Assembly (NCBI RefSeq): GCF_000931935.2 | Contig: NZ_AZAC01000034.1 | Location: 1 to 64,000 of the forward strand | Source: Dethiosulfatarculus sandiegensis | Lineage (GTDB): Bacteria > Desulfobacterota > Desulfarculia > Desulfarculales > Desulfarculaceae | Length of the DNA stretch: 64,000 nucleotides | Direction: 5' to 3' | Shown: piece after piece, positions 17,753 through 26,279 of the stretch | Numbering within the stretch: the first letter of the stretch is position 1 | How the letters are laid out: each line of letters begins with the position of its first letter | Notes under the pieces: model-generated | Told to the model about the DNA's origin: nothing | Database searches by the model: none | The model's input: only the letters and a program-made list of their open reading frames with translations | Program-made: the position numbers and the translations under genes

Positions 17753-19109
17753 AAACCTTGGGCAGGTTGTATTCCTTAATTTTGTTTTGCAGAGTTTTTC
17801 TGGTGATCCCCAAAAGCTCTGCCGCGTGGGTGCGGTTTTGACCCGTGGCTTCCAGGGTCCGCACGATTAAGGCGCGCTCCATCTCCCTGATGGTCAGGCC
17901 GGGGCGGATTTGCCCTTCGGGTTTGTTGGCTTCCTGCTGCAAAGCCAAGGGCAAGTCTGTTATCTCCACCATGGGGCCGCGGCTCATGATCACCGAACGC
18001 TCCACCGCATTTAATAACTCCCTGACATTACCCGGCCAGGAATATGATTGCAGCCTGGAGCGGGCCTCGGGGCTGAACCCCTTGAGTTCCCGGTTGTTTT
18101 TTTTGTTGAATTCCTTTAAGAATCGGTCCGCCAGAATAAGTACATCCTCACCCCTTTGCCTTAGGGGCGGCATGTGCAGGTTAACCACATTCAGTCGGTA
18201 ATAAAGGTCTTCCCTGAATTCACCCTGCGCAACTGCCTTGGGCAGGTCACGGTTAGTGGCCGCGATCACCCTGACATCTGTTTTAAAGGTTTTGTCAGAG
18301 CCCACTGGGTTGTATTCACCCTCCTGCAGCACCCTTAGAAGCTTTACCTGGGTGGTTACTGCTATTTCCCCTATCTCGTCCAGGAAAAGGCTACCTTGGT
18401 CGGCTGCCTTGAAGCGGCCGTCCCTGCGGGAAACCGCTCCGGTAAACGACCCTTTTTCATGGCCAAAAAGTTCTGATTCAAGAAGGTTCTCAGCGAGGGC
18501 GGCGCAGTTGGTCTTGACCAGGGGGCCGTTTTTGCGCCCTGAGTTCTGGTGAATGATCTGAGCCACAACCTCCTTGCCCGTTCCGCTTTCGCCTGTGATC
18601 AGCACCGTGGCCTCGGAAGGGGCCACCATGGCCAGCGTCTCTTTCAATTGGAGCATGGGGGTGCTCTCGCCGATCAAGGCTGAAAAGTCAAAACGCTCGT
18701 CCAGCCTTTCGGCCTGAACCCGCACCGTTTGTCTTAATCCGGCGGCCTTTAAATGGCGCTTGACCTTGATCAGAACTTCTTCCATATCAAGGGGCTTGGG
18801 CAGGTAGTCCTCCGCCCCGGCCTTTAAGGCAACGACCGCGCTTTCTATGCTGCCGAAAGCCGTCATCATTATAATCGGCGTCTCAGCCAAAAGGCTCCGC
18901 ATGCCGGGTAGAGCCTCCATGCCGTCCATACGGGGCATGACCACGTCCATCAATACCAGGTCCACAGGCTGGGCTCCCGCCATATCCAGCGCCTTAAGGC
19001 CGTCCGCAGCTTCTATTACGCTGTAGCCCTCGTCTTCCAGATGTGCCCTCAGCATGAGGCGATGAGCCTTTTCATCGTCCACTATCAGTATGGTCCTGCC
19101 TTGTGACAT
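17751..19109 (-). CDS. Sigma-54 response regulator, ZraR-like
   Basis: NtrC-family activator (452 aa). Receiver domain at about residues 6-120 with phosphoacceptor Asp55 (LVLMDVVMPRMDG). Sigma-54 AAA+ domain at about 140-380 with Walker A GESGTGKE, sigma-54 contact loop GSFTGA and Walker B SLFLDEIGE. Fis-type HTH at about 405-450 (NRTHAAELLGITRKTLQNKI). It most resembles ZraR/HydG. The likely partner kinase is at 22755-24209 on the same strand, about 3.6 kb upstream, and a sigma-54 promoter lies in front of the zraP-like gene. Pairing is inferred from these neighbours. Confidence 0.9.
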   Translation of the reverse strand: MSQGRTILIVDDEKAHRLMLRAHLEDEGYSVIEAADGLKALDMAGAQPVDLVLMDVVMPRMDGMEALPGMRSLLAETPIIMMTAFGSIESAVVALKAGAEDYLPKPLDMEEVLIKVKRHLKAAGLRQTVRVQAERLDERFDFSALIGESTPMLQLKETLAMVAPSEATVLITGESGTGKEVVAQIIHQNSGRKNGPLVKTNCAALAENLLESELFGHEKGSFTGAVSRRDGRFKAADQGSLFLDEIGEIAVTTQVKLLRVLQEGEYNPVGSDKTFKTDVRVIAATNRDLPKAVAQGEFREDLYYRLNVVNLHMPPLRQRGEDVLILADRFLKEFNKKNNRELKGFSPEARSRLQSYSWPGNVRELLNAVERSVIMSRGPMVEITDLPLALQQEANKPEGQIRPGLTIREMERALIVRTLEATGQNRTHAAELLGITRKTLQNKIKEYNLPKV

Positions 19110-19531
19110 GTGTTCGTCCTTAGTTCTTCCAAAGTGATTGGGAAAGAAAACATCGTTATTTTATTCACATTTTTAAGTCAAGTCCAGTCTGGAATCAGGC
19201 TATGTGTAAACTTAATTTTTAGTGGCTGTATAGAATTTATTTAATATGTCTTTTTTGGCATGTAAAAAGCCAAGTGTTTGTTTTTACCTAAATTGTAACG
19301 TTTGTGATTTTTGGGACAATTTTAGATTATTTATCGATTAGGACTTCAGACTTTTATTGAGATATTAATTTTTTGTTATATTTTTAAATTAATATCAAAA
19401 AAATCACTACAGAATCTCATAAATACTTGCGGCTTTGAAAGTCCTTCGCCACAATGGAATTAAAGGGCTCTTTGGATACATCGGATTCAGTAAAAATATA
19501 AATCTTAATCCCCTTATCAAAGAGGAGAAAA
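19110..19531. other. AT-rich divergent promoter region
   Basis: A 422-base gene-free region between the zraR-like gene (minus) and the cyclophilin-like gene (plus). It is clearly AT-rich compared with its surroundings, especially 19200-19420. It presumably holds divergent promoters; none is certain. AGAGGAGAAAA just before 19532 is the Shine-Dalgarno of the next gene. Confidence 0.4.
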
Positions 19532-19912
19532 ATGTCAACTGCAATCATAATTGAGGTAGGAGGAACCCGGATCAAGGGAGAACTGGATAATTCCCCTCTG
19601 GGTCGGGCTTTGGCCGCTCAACTCCCCTTTACCTGGGAGGCCACAACCTGGGGCGAGGAGCTTTACGGAGAAATCGATAAGCCGGTAATGGGCGTAAAAC
19701 AGGACACTCTTGAGGAGATGGAGATCGGCGAGCTGGCCTATCATCAGTCAAATAACTGGTTCTGTCTGTTCTTTGGCCCCACGCCGATGAGCCATGATAC
19801 TGAACCCAGGGCCGCAGTGCCGATATGCCGGGTGGGCGAAGTTTATGCCTCATCCATGGAGTTGGATGAGCTTGGTCATGAGGTTAGCGCTGAGATAAGG
19901 AAAGCCGATTGA
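19532..19912 (+). CDS. Cyclophilin-like fold protein (TM1367 type)
   Basis: Small cytoplasmic protein (126 aa) resembling the cyclophilin-like family represented by Thermotoga TM1367. Shared marks are FTWEATTWGEELYG, EIGELAYHQSNNWFCLFFGP and TPMSHD, with a Gly-rich RVGEV strand near the end. Proteins of this family lack proven prolyl isomerase activity and their role is unknown. It has its own Shine-Dalgarno and terminator, and lies between the zraR-like gene and the DUF2975 cluster. Confidence 0.75.
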   Translation: MSTAIIIEVGGTRIKGELDNSPLGRALAAQLPFTWEATTWGEELYGEIDKPVMGVKQDTLEEMEIGELAYHQSNNWFCLFFGPTPMSHDTEPRAAVPICRVGEVYASSMELDELGHEVSAEIRKAD

Positions 19913-19958
19913 TGATCCTTTAGGAATATTTTAAAAGGTAATTTTTTCGGAAAAGAGA

Positions 19959-20012
19959 GCCTTGATCTTTACAATATCTATTGTTGTGGAAAGATCAAGG
20001 CCCCTTTTATTT
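19959..20012 (+). terminator. Terminator of the cyclophilin-like gene
   Basis: GCCTTGATCTTT pairs with AAAGATCAAGGC (12 bp, 19-nt loop), followed by CCCTTTTATTT. Confidence 0.8.
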
Positions 20013-20165
20013 GTTGACTATTAGATCGGATAAACCAATTAAACTGAGAATTAAGTCTTTTTGGCCTTGTTTTGCACCGCCTTAAAGTTGATATCTTCTG
20101 TCAGGCCTTAATTGGGAAAACGTTATCCAATAATCGATAAATATTCCCAGTTAGTGTTTTGAAGG

Positions 20166-20711
20166 TTAAATGATTAATGAGTTTTCCTTGTTGATTAAAC
20201 GCCCTTTTTCCATAACCCGGCTGATTATTATCACCACCACCCCGATAAAAACCGCTCCGATTTCGTTTGGGCCGACTCCCAGAACCAAAAGCCTTTGCCC
20301 TGGAGGGTAGGTGAAAAAGGTTATTATGAGAACCTGCAACGTTTTGCTCAGCATGCAGAACAGGCCCCAGATGAGGATGGCCCTGCCCAGATCCCGATAG
20401 CATTTGACGTTTTCAAATTCAAAAACACTTCCCTTTGCGTAAAGGCCAAAGAGCCCTCTAAGCCTGGCCAGAGCATAAATAACCACTCCTGTGGGCAACA
20501 TGGCGGCCAGCATGCCCATGATTATGCCGGTAAAGGGGATAGGGCCTTTGGGCTCTATGGGCAGGCTTGAAATCCAAGGATCCAGGTTAGGCGTTTTTTG
20601 ATTTACATTGAACCAGATCAAAGCCACCCCAAGGGGCAGAAGAATCATGAAAAGGGCGCAGACCTTTTGCATTCTGCTGCTGGCCTTTTCAATATCTGTT
20701 GATTTATTCAT
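20166..20711 (-). CDS. DUF2975-type four-helix membrane protein
   Basis: Integral membrane protein (181 aa) with four predicted helices (roughly residues 18-35, 62-85, 108-130, 145-163). The conserved stretch between helices, YALARLRGLFGLYAKGSVFE followed by NVKCYRDLGRA, identifies the DUF2975 family, which is usually encoded with a small Cro/C1-type regulator. It has the Shine-Dalgarno AAGGAGG. A paralogue with the same TFFTYPPGQRLL motif lies at 21023-21556, on the other side of the regulator. Function unknown. Confidence 0.8.
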   Translation of the reverse strand: MNKSTDIEKASSRMQKVCALFMILLPLGVALIWFNVNQKTPNLDPWISSLPIEPKGPIPFTGIIMGMLAAMLPTGVVIYALARLRGLFGLYAKGSVFEFENVKCYRDLGRAILIWGLFCMLSKTLQVLIITFFTYPPGQRLLVLGVGPNEIGAVFIGVVVIIISRVMEKGRLINKENSLII

Positions 20712-20781
20712 CTAAAAATCCTCCTTCTAACCATTTCTTCTATCGGGCTGTTGAAGGGGCATGGTTGTCCCTGTTTTTTTA

Positions 20782-20991
20782 TCAACTGTTTTTTCTGTAC
20801 TCTAAAATGTCACCCGGCTGGCACTCGAGGTATTCGCAAATTGCTTCCAGTGTGGCAAGACGTATGCCTTTAATCTTGCCGTTTTTAATCAAAGACAGGT
20901 TTTGTTCGGTAATGCCGATATGTTTGGCCAAATCCTTTGATTTGGCCTTTCGTCTGGCCAACATTACATCCAGATTCACGATTATGGACAT
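20782..20991 (-). CDS. Small Cro/C1-type HTH regulator
   Basis: A 69-aa single-domain regulator (YozG-like). The helix-turn-helix is at about residues 18-60 (KDLAKHIGITEQNLSLIKNG, then TLEAICEYLECQPGDILEY). GGGAG precedes the ATG. It is sandwiched between two DUF2975 genes on the same strand, 31 and 70 bases away, so all three are probably co-transcribed and the protein is the likely regulator of the cluster. Confidence 0.87.
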   Translation of the reverse strand: MSIIVNLDVMLARRKAKSKDLAKHIGITEQNLSLIKNGKIKGIRLATLEAICEYLECQPGDILEYRKNS

Positions 20992-21022
20992 GGCAACTCC
21001 CGCTGAGTTAATGGAAAAGCTT

Positions 21023-21556
21023 TCAGATAATCAATTCCTGGTCTTCTTTGAGTTTTCTGGCTTCATCCATCACCCAGGAAGCGGTAAGCAATGAGACGCC
21101 GATGAAAAGAAGCATGAAGCTGTCGTTGGAAAGCCCTATGGATAACAGCCTCTGACCCGGAGGGTAAGTGAAAAATGTGATCATCAGCACCATCAGGGTT
21201 TCTTCCAATATACCCAGCGGCACCGCTATGATGATCACTCGTCCCAACATGCGGTAGCAATTCACCACCTGGTTGTTAAATATCCGCCCTTCACCGTAGA
21301 GCCCAAAGAGTTTGTAAAGTTTATAAACTGCATACATGATGATCGAGGCGCTGATCATGTCTATGCCAAAGCCCAGCAAAAGTGCGGTTGCCGGCAACTC
21401 GGCCATTGGCTTTATGGGGAGTTCCCTGATCAGTGCAGGATAGTGGTTAAGGTTTATCCAAGCCAGGGCGATGACAATCGGCGTTGCGATCATTATGCCG
21501 AGGCAGCAAAAGCGCAGTTTTCTGCTGGTGTTTTTAATTTTACTCATGCTGTCCAT
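21023..21556 (-). CDS. DUF2975-type membrane protein, paralogue
   Basis: A 177-aa, four-helix membrane protein. It shares with the gene at 20166 the motifs YKLYKLFGLYGEGRIF, VNCYRMLGRV and ITFFTYPPGQRLL, showing duplication and divergence. The annotated ATG at 21556 overlaps the end of the preceding 60-aa gene; a second ATG three codons in is equally possible. It is upstream of the HTH gene in the same transcript. Function unknown. Confidence 0.8.
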   Translation of the reverse strand: MDSMSKIKNTSRKLRFCCLGIMIATPIVIALAWINLNHYPALIRELPIKPMAELPATALLLGFGIDMISASIIMYAVYKLYKLFGLYGEGRIFNNQVVNCYRMLGRVIIIAVPLGILEETLMVLMITFFTYPPGQRLLSIGLSNDSFMLLFIGVSLLTASWVMDEARKLKEDQELII

Positions 21557-21558
21557 GG

Positions 21559-21741
21559 TTAAAAAAGCTCCGTCACTAGTTTGATGGGTATAAGCGCCGT
21601 TAACGAAAATTCATTCACAAAATCCATCTCAAAACACCGGGTCGCCAAATACATGATTGCCGCCAAGGGGAGCACTGCGCCCAAGGCAAGCAGGGGCCAG
21701 GAAAACACGGCTGATTTAGTTGTTTTTGCAAATTCAGGCAT
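21559..21741 (-). CDS. Small membrane protein, 60 aa
   Basis: A 60-aa protein with one hydrophobic helix (about residues 13-32, VFSWPLLALGAVLPLAAIMY). AAAGGAAA precedes the ATG at proper spacing. It ends two bases before the DUF2975 gene, so it heads the four-gene unit. No family recognised. Confidence 0.6.
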   Translation of the reverse strand: MPEFAKTTKSAVFSWPLLALGAVLPLAAIMYLATRCFEMDFVNEFSLTALIPIKLVTELF

Positions 21742-22754
21742 TTTGTTTCCTTTGGCAAGGCTCTTTGGTTTTACCTCTCACTCAGTAGAAGAATGGAATT
21801 AATCCCATAACCAACCCGGATCTCACGGGCAACTTTAGAGCTTTAATTAAAGGCAGTCAAGTAGAAAGTAATATTTTTCAATAATTTTTTATTGTTTTAT
21901 TTTAATTTTTTAGTGCTAAACGGTAATACGTCTCAAGCGTAAACGAAAAAAGCTTGTTATTTTGATGTGTTGGCAAGATAAAATGCTTGAGATGAACTGA
22001 GGTGGGAGAGTGGGAACACACAGGCGTTGAACTCTATCAGGCAGATCATGGCTTATTTTGCCTTGTTATCCGGCCTAAATCTTTTTGTCACGGGTTTTGA
22101 AGGCAGCATCTGTGTAGGGCGGTTTTTATTTTGAGCTTGTTTTGAAAATGGTCAATGTGGCCGGGGCAGGGTGGAATTAATCGTATCTGCCATGAAAAAG
22201 TACTGAATACAGTAACCGTTAACAACCCGCATGCGGTGCGGAACTTGACGGATTTTTGCCCGAAATTTTGTCCGGGGGGTTCGGTTTAATAACTGAAGTG
22301 ACTTCCAAGCTTGATCGAAATGAGAAGCCACAAGTCAACAGCTATACCCCGACCCGGCTTTGCTGTGTGAAGCTCACCTCAAGTGTTGGCCGGAAGGCGA
22401 CTGTAAGGGGTGCGGCTGGCTTTAATAGATGAACGATAAAAATGTGTTAACCTTAACCATAGCGCCAGCTTTTTTATGAGCGTGACATATTTTTTGAACC
22501 CTTAGATTCACCCGGCCAAGTGTTTTCTTAGAATGGGCTATCATTTCCAGTTGTTGCCCAATGCTTCCGGTTTGAACCTTTCTATCTATTTTTCAAGGGC
22601 TTCCATGTTCACATTGAAAAATTTATTTAAGGCCGGGGAGCAGGACGAGAATTTGATAGAACCATATTTATTGATTACCGCCTGATTGCAACCCCTGATG
22701 ACCCTTTCCATAGCCTTGATGACTGGTCTGCTCGGTGAGGAAGCGGTTTTCGTT
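21742..22754. other. 1-kb region without clear genes, possible gene remnants
   Basis: No protein family was recognised in either strand. The left third (21840-21960) is strongly AT-rich. On the minus strand a 41-codon frame at 22711-22586 (MERVIRGCNQAVINKYGSI) is open but lacks a Shine-Dalgarno and may be a gene remnant. The stretch lies between the zraS-like gene and the DUF2975 cluster and could mark an old insertion point. Confidence 0.35.
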
Positions 22755-24209
22755 CTAAGCCTTGGGCAATGAAAAGCTGACCAAGGCTCCTTTTTCCCGG
22801 TTTTGAGCCTTTAACTCTCCACCATGGGCCTTTATGATGCGCCTGACAATGGCAAGCCCCAGGCCGGTGCCTCTTTCTTTAGTGCTGAAAAATGGATCAA
22901 ATATCTGATCCGGTTCACCTTGGGGCAGGCCCGGACCATTGTCCGCCACATCCACCCACAGCATTTTTCCTGACACACGGGCGGTGATTTCCACTTTTCC
23001 CTCACCGTCCACTGCCTGTACGGCATTGACAACCAGGTTCACCAGAACCTGACGCACCTGATCCGGATCGGCCAGGGCAGGGGGCAGATCGGGCTTAACC
23101 TCTGTCCTTAGCTCTACTCCCTCGCACCTGGGGTCACCGCCAAGGAGGTCAACCACACTCTCAACGCTTTCCCCCAGATCCAGGGAAACCATGCGCGGTT
23201 TTCTGGGCCTGGTGTATTCCAAAAGACCGGAAACAACCCTTTCCAGGCGGTCCACCTCTGATACGGCGGTTTTGGCTATCTCCGCCTCTCTGGATTCCGG
23301 GGCCTTGCCTTTGGCCAAATACTGCACCATCCCCCTGATGGCGCTTAGAGGGTTTCTCACCTCATGGGCCACAGAACCCGCCAGCCTGCCCAGGGCGGCC
23401 AAGTGGCTGGATTCCGCCACCTCCCGGCGCAGGCGGTCCAACTCCTGGGAGCGCCTCCTGGCTGAGACCCAGATCAGGCTGGCCACCGTGCCCGCGGCCA
23501 GGAATATCAAAAGGCCCAGCAAGAGCGCCTGGTTCAAGGCCTGGGCTTGATTTGCGTGATAATTTTCGGCCGAAAGTCGGACCAGGGCATAGGCCTCAAA
23601 GGGTTGAATATTTTGGTGGCGCATCATCATGTGTCCGCCGTGATGAGGCCCTGGGCCGCGCTCCATGCCCGGTGGCGGCGGTGGCTCCTGGTCAAGGCGT
23701 TGGGCCCAGGCGGGAAGGGACCGTCCCATGCGTCTGAACCTGCGCAGGGGCTCAAAAGGCATTCCCACAATGAATTCATCGCCCACAAAGCCTTGCACCG
23801 TAAGGCCCCGGCTGATGCGGTCTTTTATTTCAGGCGAAAGCCCTGTGAGGGCGTTCTTCTCATACATGGGCCAGCCTTTGGCCCCGGTTTGGGCCAATAC
23901 GTTATTCTGGTCTTTGATGATGGCCAGGCCGGTCACTGCCGGGTCTGCCAGCATCTCTTCCAAAAGAGTCTCCAGAAGATTGGGACGCCAGAATCCCCGC
24001 CGCATGGTGGCCCTGACCAAACCCTCCAGAATTCGGACCCTGTCAAGGCCCTGTCGCTCAAGGGCCTGTTCCTGGAGTTGTTTGCCTGCTTCCAGGCGTT
24101 GCAAGGTGGTTATGGCAAGCACGCTGAAGATAAGCACCATGAGAGCGGCCAGGATGAACCAGGTCCAGGCGGTTTCCTGAGTTTTTATTTTGTCTTTGGC
24201 CTTTGCCAT
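22755..24209 (-). CDS. Sensor histidine kinase, ZraS-like
   Basis: Membrane-bound histidine kinase (484 aa) that would sense envelope metal stress and phosphorylate the ZraR-like regulator. TM1 is about residues 16-36, TM2 about 227-249. The periplasmic domain between them contains a Pro-rich and His/Met-rich stretch (about 176-199, GPGPHHGGHMMMRHQ), a plausible metal site. HisKA follows with the phosphorylated His in GSVAHEVRNPLSAIRGM (His282), then HATPase motifs NAVQAV, VADNGPGLP and GTGLGLAIVRRI. It lies 122 bases downstream of the zraP-like gene with an attenuator-like hairpin between them. Confidence 0.9.
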   Translation of the reverse strand: MAKAKDKIKTQETAWTWFILAALMVLIFSVLAITTLQRLEAGKQLQEQALERQGLDRVRILEGLVRATMRRGFWRPNLLETLLEEMLADPAVTGLAIIKDQNNVLAQTGAKGWPMYEKNALTGLSPEIKDRISRGLTVQGFVGDEFIVGMPFEPLRRFRRMGRSLPAWAQRLDQEPPPPPGMERGPGPHHGGHMMMRHQNIQPFEAYALVRLSAENYHANQAQALNQALLLGLLIFLAAGTVASLIWVSARRRSQELDRLRREVAESSHLAALGRLAGSVAHEVRNPLSAIRGMVQYLAKGKAPESREAEIAKTAVSEVDRLERVVSGLLEYTRPRKPRMVSLDLGESVESVVDLLGGDPRCEGVELRTEVKPDLPPALADPDQVRQVLVNLVVNAVQAVDGEGKVEITARVSGKMLWVDVADNGPGLPQGEPDQIFDPFFSTKERGTGLGLAIVRRIIKAHGGELKAQNREKGALVSFSLPKA

Positions 24210-24246
24210 GGAACTCCTGCCGGTTTTATTGGGGGGGCAAGAAATC

Positions 24247-24275
24247 GGGGCAGACCCGGTTATCAGGTCTGCCCC
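24247..24275 (-). terminator. Intercistronic hairpin between zraP- and zraS-like genes
   Basis: Perfect 10-bp stem GGGGCAGACC/GGTCTGCCCC with a 9-nt loop. The T tract on the minus strand is weak, so it likely attenuates rather than ends transcription, giving more ZraP than ZraS. Confidence 0.6.
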
Positions 24276-24331
24276 GGATTTATGTTTTATAGATTAACCG
24301 AGATTCAGTATCCGGCGTATATTTTTCTTGT

Positions 24332-24874
24332 CTAGCGGAAGCAGGCTCCGCCGCCGGGTCCGTAACCACCGCCCCAGTTATGACCACCGTAGCCATGGCC
24401 GCCCCCGCGGTGGTGATAACCTCTGCCCCTGGGGCTGCCGCCGTTAGGGCAAAAACCGCCGGCTACAGGGCCGCCCTTGCCAAAGCGGGGGCCAAAGCCG
24501 AGACCCCAGTTGGAGAACTTGGACATATGGTCAACGCGCTTCTCCGCCAGCTTGCCCCTGAGCTGGATCATCTCCTTGGCCATGGCCACCGCCTGCGCCC
24601 GATCAAACCCGGGCTGGCTGGTGAGCGCTCGCATCTCGATGCGCTTGTCGGCGAGCTGCTTGCGCAATTCCACGGTGTCCTGCAAAAAGGCGGCATGAGC
24701 CTTTTGCCATTCTTCTGCATTCTTTTGGAACTCGGCCCGCTGCTCAGGTGTCATTTGCTGAAATCCGGGGCCCTGACCCTGACCATAACCCATTCCCCTG
24801 GGGGCGGCCCAGGCGGCCACGCTGACAAGTCCGATCAAGCCGAACACTACTGCGGTAATCGCGGTTTTTTTCAT
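24332..24874 (-). CDS. Periplasmic zinc-stress protein, ZraP/Spy-like
   Basis: Exported protein (180 aa) of the ZraP/CpxP/Spy group, which buffers metal and has chaperone activity in the periplasm. ATG at 24874 is chosen because AAAGGAGC lies just upstream and a signal peptide ending near AWA (about residue 25) follows. The core TPEQRAEFQKNAEEWQK and ELRKQLADKRIEMRAL matches the LTxxQ-like helical hairpin. The C-terminal 55 residues are rich in Gly and His with two Cys (RGYHHRGGGHGYGGHNW), a likely metal-binding tail. It is preceded by a sigma-54 promoter. Confidence 0.85.
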   Translation of the reverse strand: MKKTAITAVVFGLIGLVSVAAWAAPRGMGYGQGQGPGFQQMTPEQRAEFQKNAEEWQKAHAAFLQDTVELRKQLADKRIEMRALTSQPGFDRAQAVAMAKEMIQLRGKLAEKRVDHMSKFSNWGLGFGPRFGKGGPVAGGFCPNGGSPRGRGYHHRGGGHGYGGHNWGGGYGPGGGACFR

Positions 24875-24923
24875 TTTATATGCTCCTTTAATTTGGGGTT
24901 CCGCGTTGTTTGGCTTGCTATAA

Positions 24924-24939
24924 TGCAGAGGGTGTGCCA
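24924..24939 (-). promoter_or_regulatory. Sigma-54 promoter of the zraP-like gene
   Basis: On the minus strand TGGCAC-ACCC-TCTGCA, with GG and GC exactly 10 bases apart, the -24/-12 rule. Transcription would start near 24912, about 38 bases before the ATG. This fits control by the sigma-54 activator at 17751. A perfect 16-bp palindrome, ATTTATTCGAATAAAT, lies just upstream at 24947-24962. Confidence 0.8.
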
Positions 24940-25099
24940 AATGTTAATTTATTCGAATAAATGTTTTATATCCAAGTACTTGCATCGGGCAGAACTTGCT
25001 GGAAAGGTTCAGCATGGAGTAATTGGTGCATAAGTATTACCCACAAAAGACAAGGAACGGGTTTATATTTCACAGGAAAAAAGGCGAGGGTGATAAAAA

Positions 25100-25143
25100 A
25101 CGGTTTTTCCGGGAAAATAAAAACGTTTTTTCCGGGAAAAACC
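25100..25143 (-). terminator. Paired TTTTTCCGGGAAAA repeats: rarD terminator and/or enhancer
   Basis: Two near-identical segments with TTTTTCCGGGAAAA (25104-25117 and 25127-25140), about 23 bases apart, also form one long imperfect hairpin. On the minus strand the hairpin ends in ACCGTTTTTT, a good terminator for the rarD gene. The repeats are also about 170-200 bases upstream of the zraP sigma-54 promoter, the usual place for activator dimers. Both roles are possible. Confidence 0.55.
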
Positions 25144-25159
25144 GTAGCAGAGTTGTTAT

Positions 25160-26044
25160 TCAGGCCCTGGCTTGTTTAAAGGTATCAAAGGCAAAGATGC
25201 CCAGACCGCCCCAGATAAGGGCAAAGGTAACCAGGTGCGGCAGGCCGAAGGGTTCGTCAAATATGGCCACGGCCAGGAAAAAAGTGAAGCTGGGGGCTAT
25301 GTACTGAAAAAGGCCTATAGTGGCAAAGCGCATGCGCCTGGCGCCTGCGGTGAACCAGATCAGGGGCAAAGAGGTGATGGCCCCTGCCGCTATCAGTAAA
25401 AGGGATATGTCCCAGCCCTGGTGATAAAAGGTCATCTCACCCGCGTTATTCAAATAGATCAGATAAATCAGGGCAAGGGGAGAGAGTAGGGCGGTTTCCA
25501 CAAACAGGCCGGGCATGGATTCAATGGCCACGGTTTTGCGTAAAAGGCCATAGGTGCTGAAGGTGAGCGGCAGGGCCAGGGATATCCAGGGTAATTGGCC
25601 GTAATAGATAGTCAGGTTCAGGGTGCCTATGAGGCCCAGAGTGACAGCCAGGATCTGTTTTTTGCTGAGTTTTTCCTTTAAAAAGATCATTCCCATCAAG
25701 ACATTGCACAGCGGTGTGAAATAATAACCCAAACTGCAATAGAGCACCTTGTCAACAGATATGCCGTAGATGAATATCAACCAGTTTACCGCCACCAGAA
25801 CAGCGGTGACAAAAAGGGTGCCAAGCACCTTGGGGGAGGATGCGGATTTTTTAAGCTCTCCCCAGTGCTTGCCAAAACAAAGCATTATCGCGATAAAGGG
25901 CACGGACCAGAGTATGCGATGCGCCAACACCTCCATGGGCGAGGCGCTTCCCACTGCCTTGAAATATAAGGGGTTTAATCCCCAAAAGAGAAAGGCCGCC
26001 AGGGCATAGGCGAAACCTGCTTTTTGATCTTGTGTGTTGTCCAA
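25160..26044 (-). CDS. rarD: EamA-family permease, RarD-like
   Basis: Ten-helix drug/metabolite transporter (294 aa). The RarD signature is clear: GFAYALAAFLFWGLNPLYFK at the start, EVLAHRILWSVPF, NWLIFIYGISVDKVLYCSLG and a second EamA repeat with FQYIAPSFTFFLAVAIF. RarD proteins were first linked to chloramphenicol sensitivity; the true substrate is unknown. It is transcribed alone, toward the zraP-like gene. Confidence 0.9.
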   Translation of the reverse strand: MDNTQDQKAGFAYALAAFLFWGLNPLYFKAVGSASPMEVLAHRILWSVPFIAIMLCFGKHWGELKKSASSPKVLGTLFVTAVLVAVNWLIFIYGISVDKVLYCSLGYYFTPLCNVLMGMIFLKEKLSKKQILAVTLGLIGTLNLTIYYGQLPWISLALPLTFSTYGLLRKTVAIESMPGLFVETALLSPLALIYLIYLNNAGEMTFYHQGWDISLLLIAAGAITSLPLIWFTAGARRMRFATIGLFQYIAPSFTFFLAVAIFDEPFGLPHLVTFALIWGGLGIFAFDTFKQARA

Positions 26045-26224
26045 CTAAATCCTCTTTACAAGGCCGGGGTTTTATTGGATTTTTAGCTCAGGTCAGATCC
26101 TTGTTATAAAAGCAAAAATGCCCAGCCCCGGCTGGTCTTGAAGACTCGGCCGGTCCCAGGCTAAATGGCAGTATACCACCAAATAGATTGGTTGCATGGA
26201 AAAACAAAATCAGGATTTAGGAGG

Positions 26225-26259
26225 CATGCTCCGGGGCCCTGACGAGGCCCCGGAGCATG
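26225..26259. terminator. Perfect hairpin downstream of the DUF35 gene
   Basis: A perfect 14-bp stem CATGCTCCGGGGCC/GGCCCCGGAGCATG with a 7-nt loop, 20 bases after the DUF35 stop. There is no T run on the minus strand, so it may protect the message 3' end or act as a weak terminator. Confidence 0.6.
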
Positions 26260-26279
26260 GTTTAGCTGGTGATTAAGGC

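Noticed and set aside
23547..24335. Long plus-strand frame opposite the zraS-like gene
   Set aside because: It is the antisense shadow of a clearly identified histidine kinase and extends into its promoter side.
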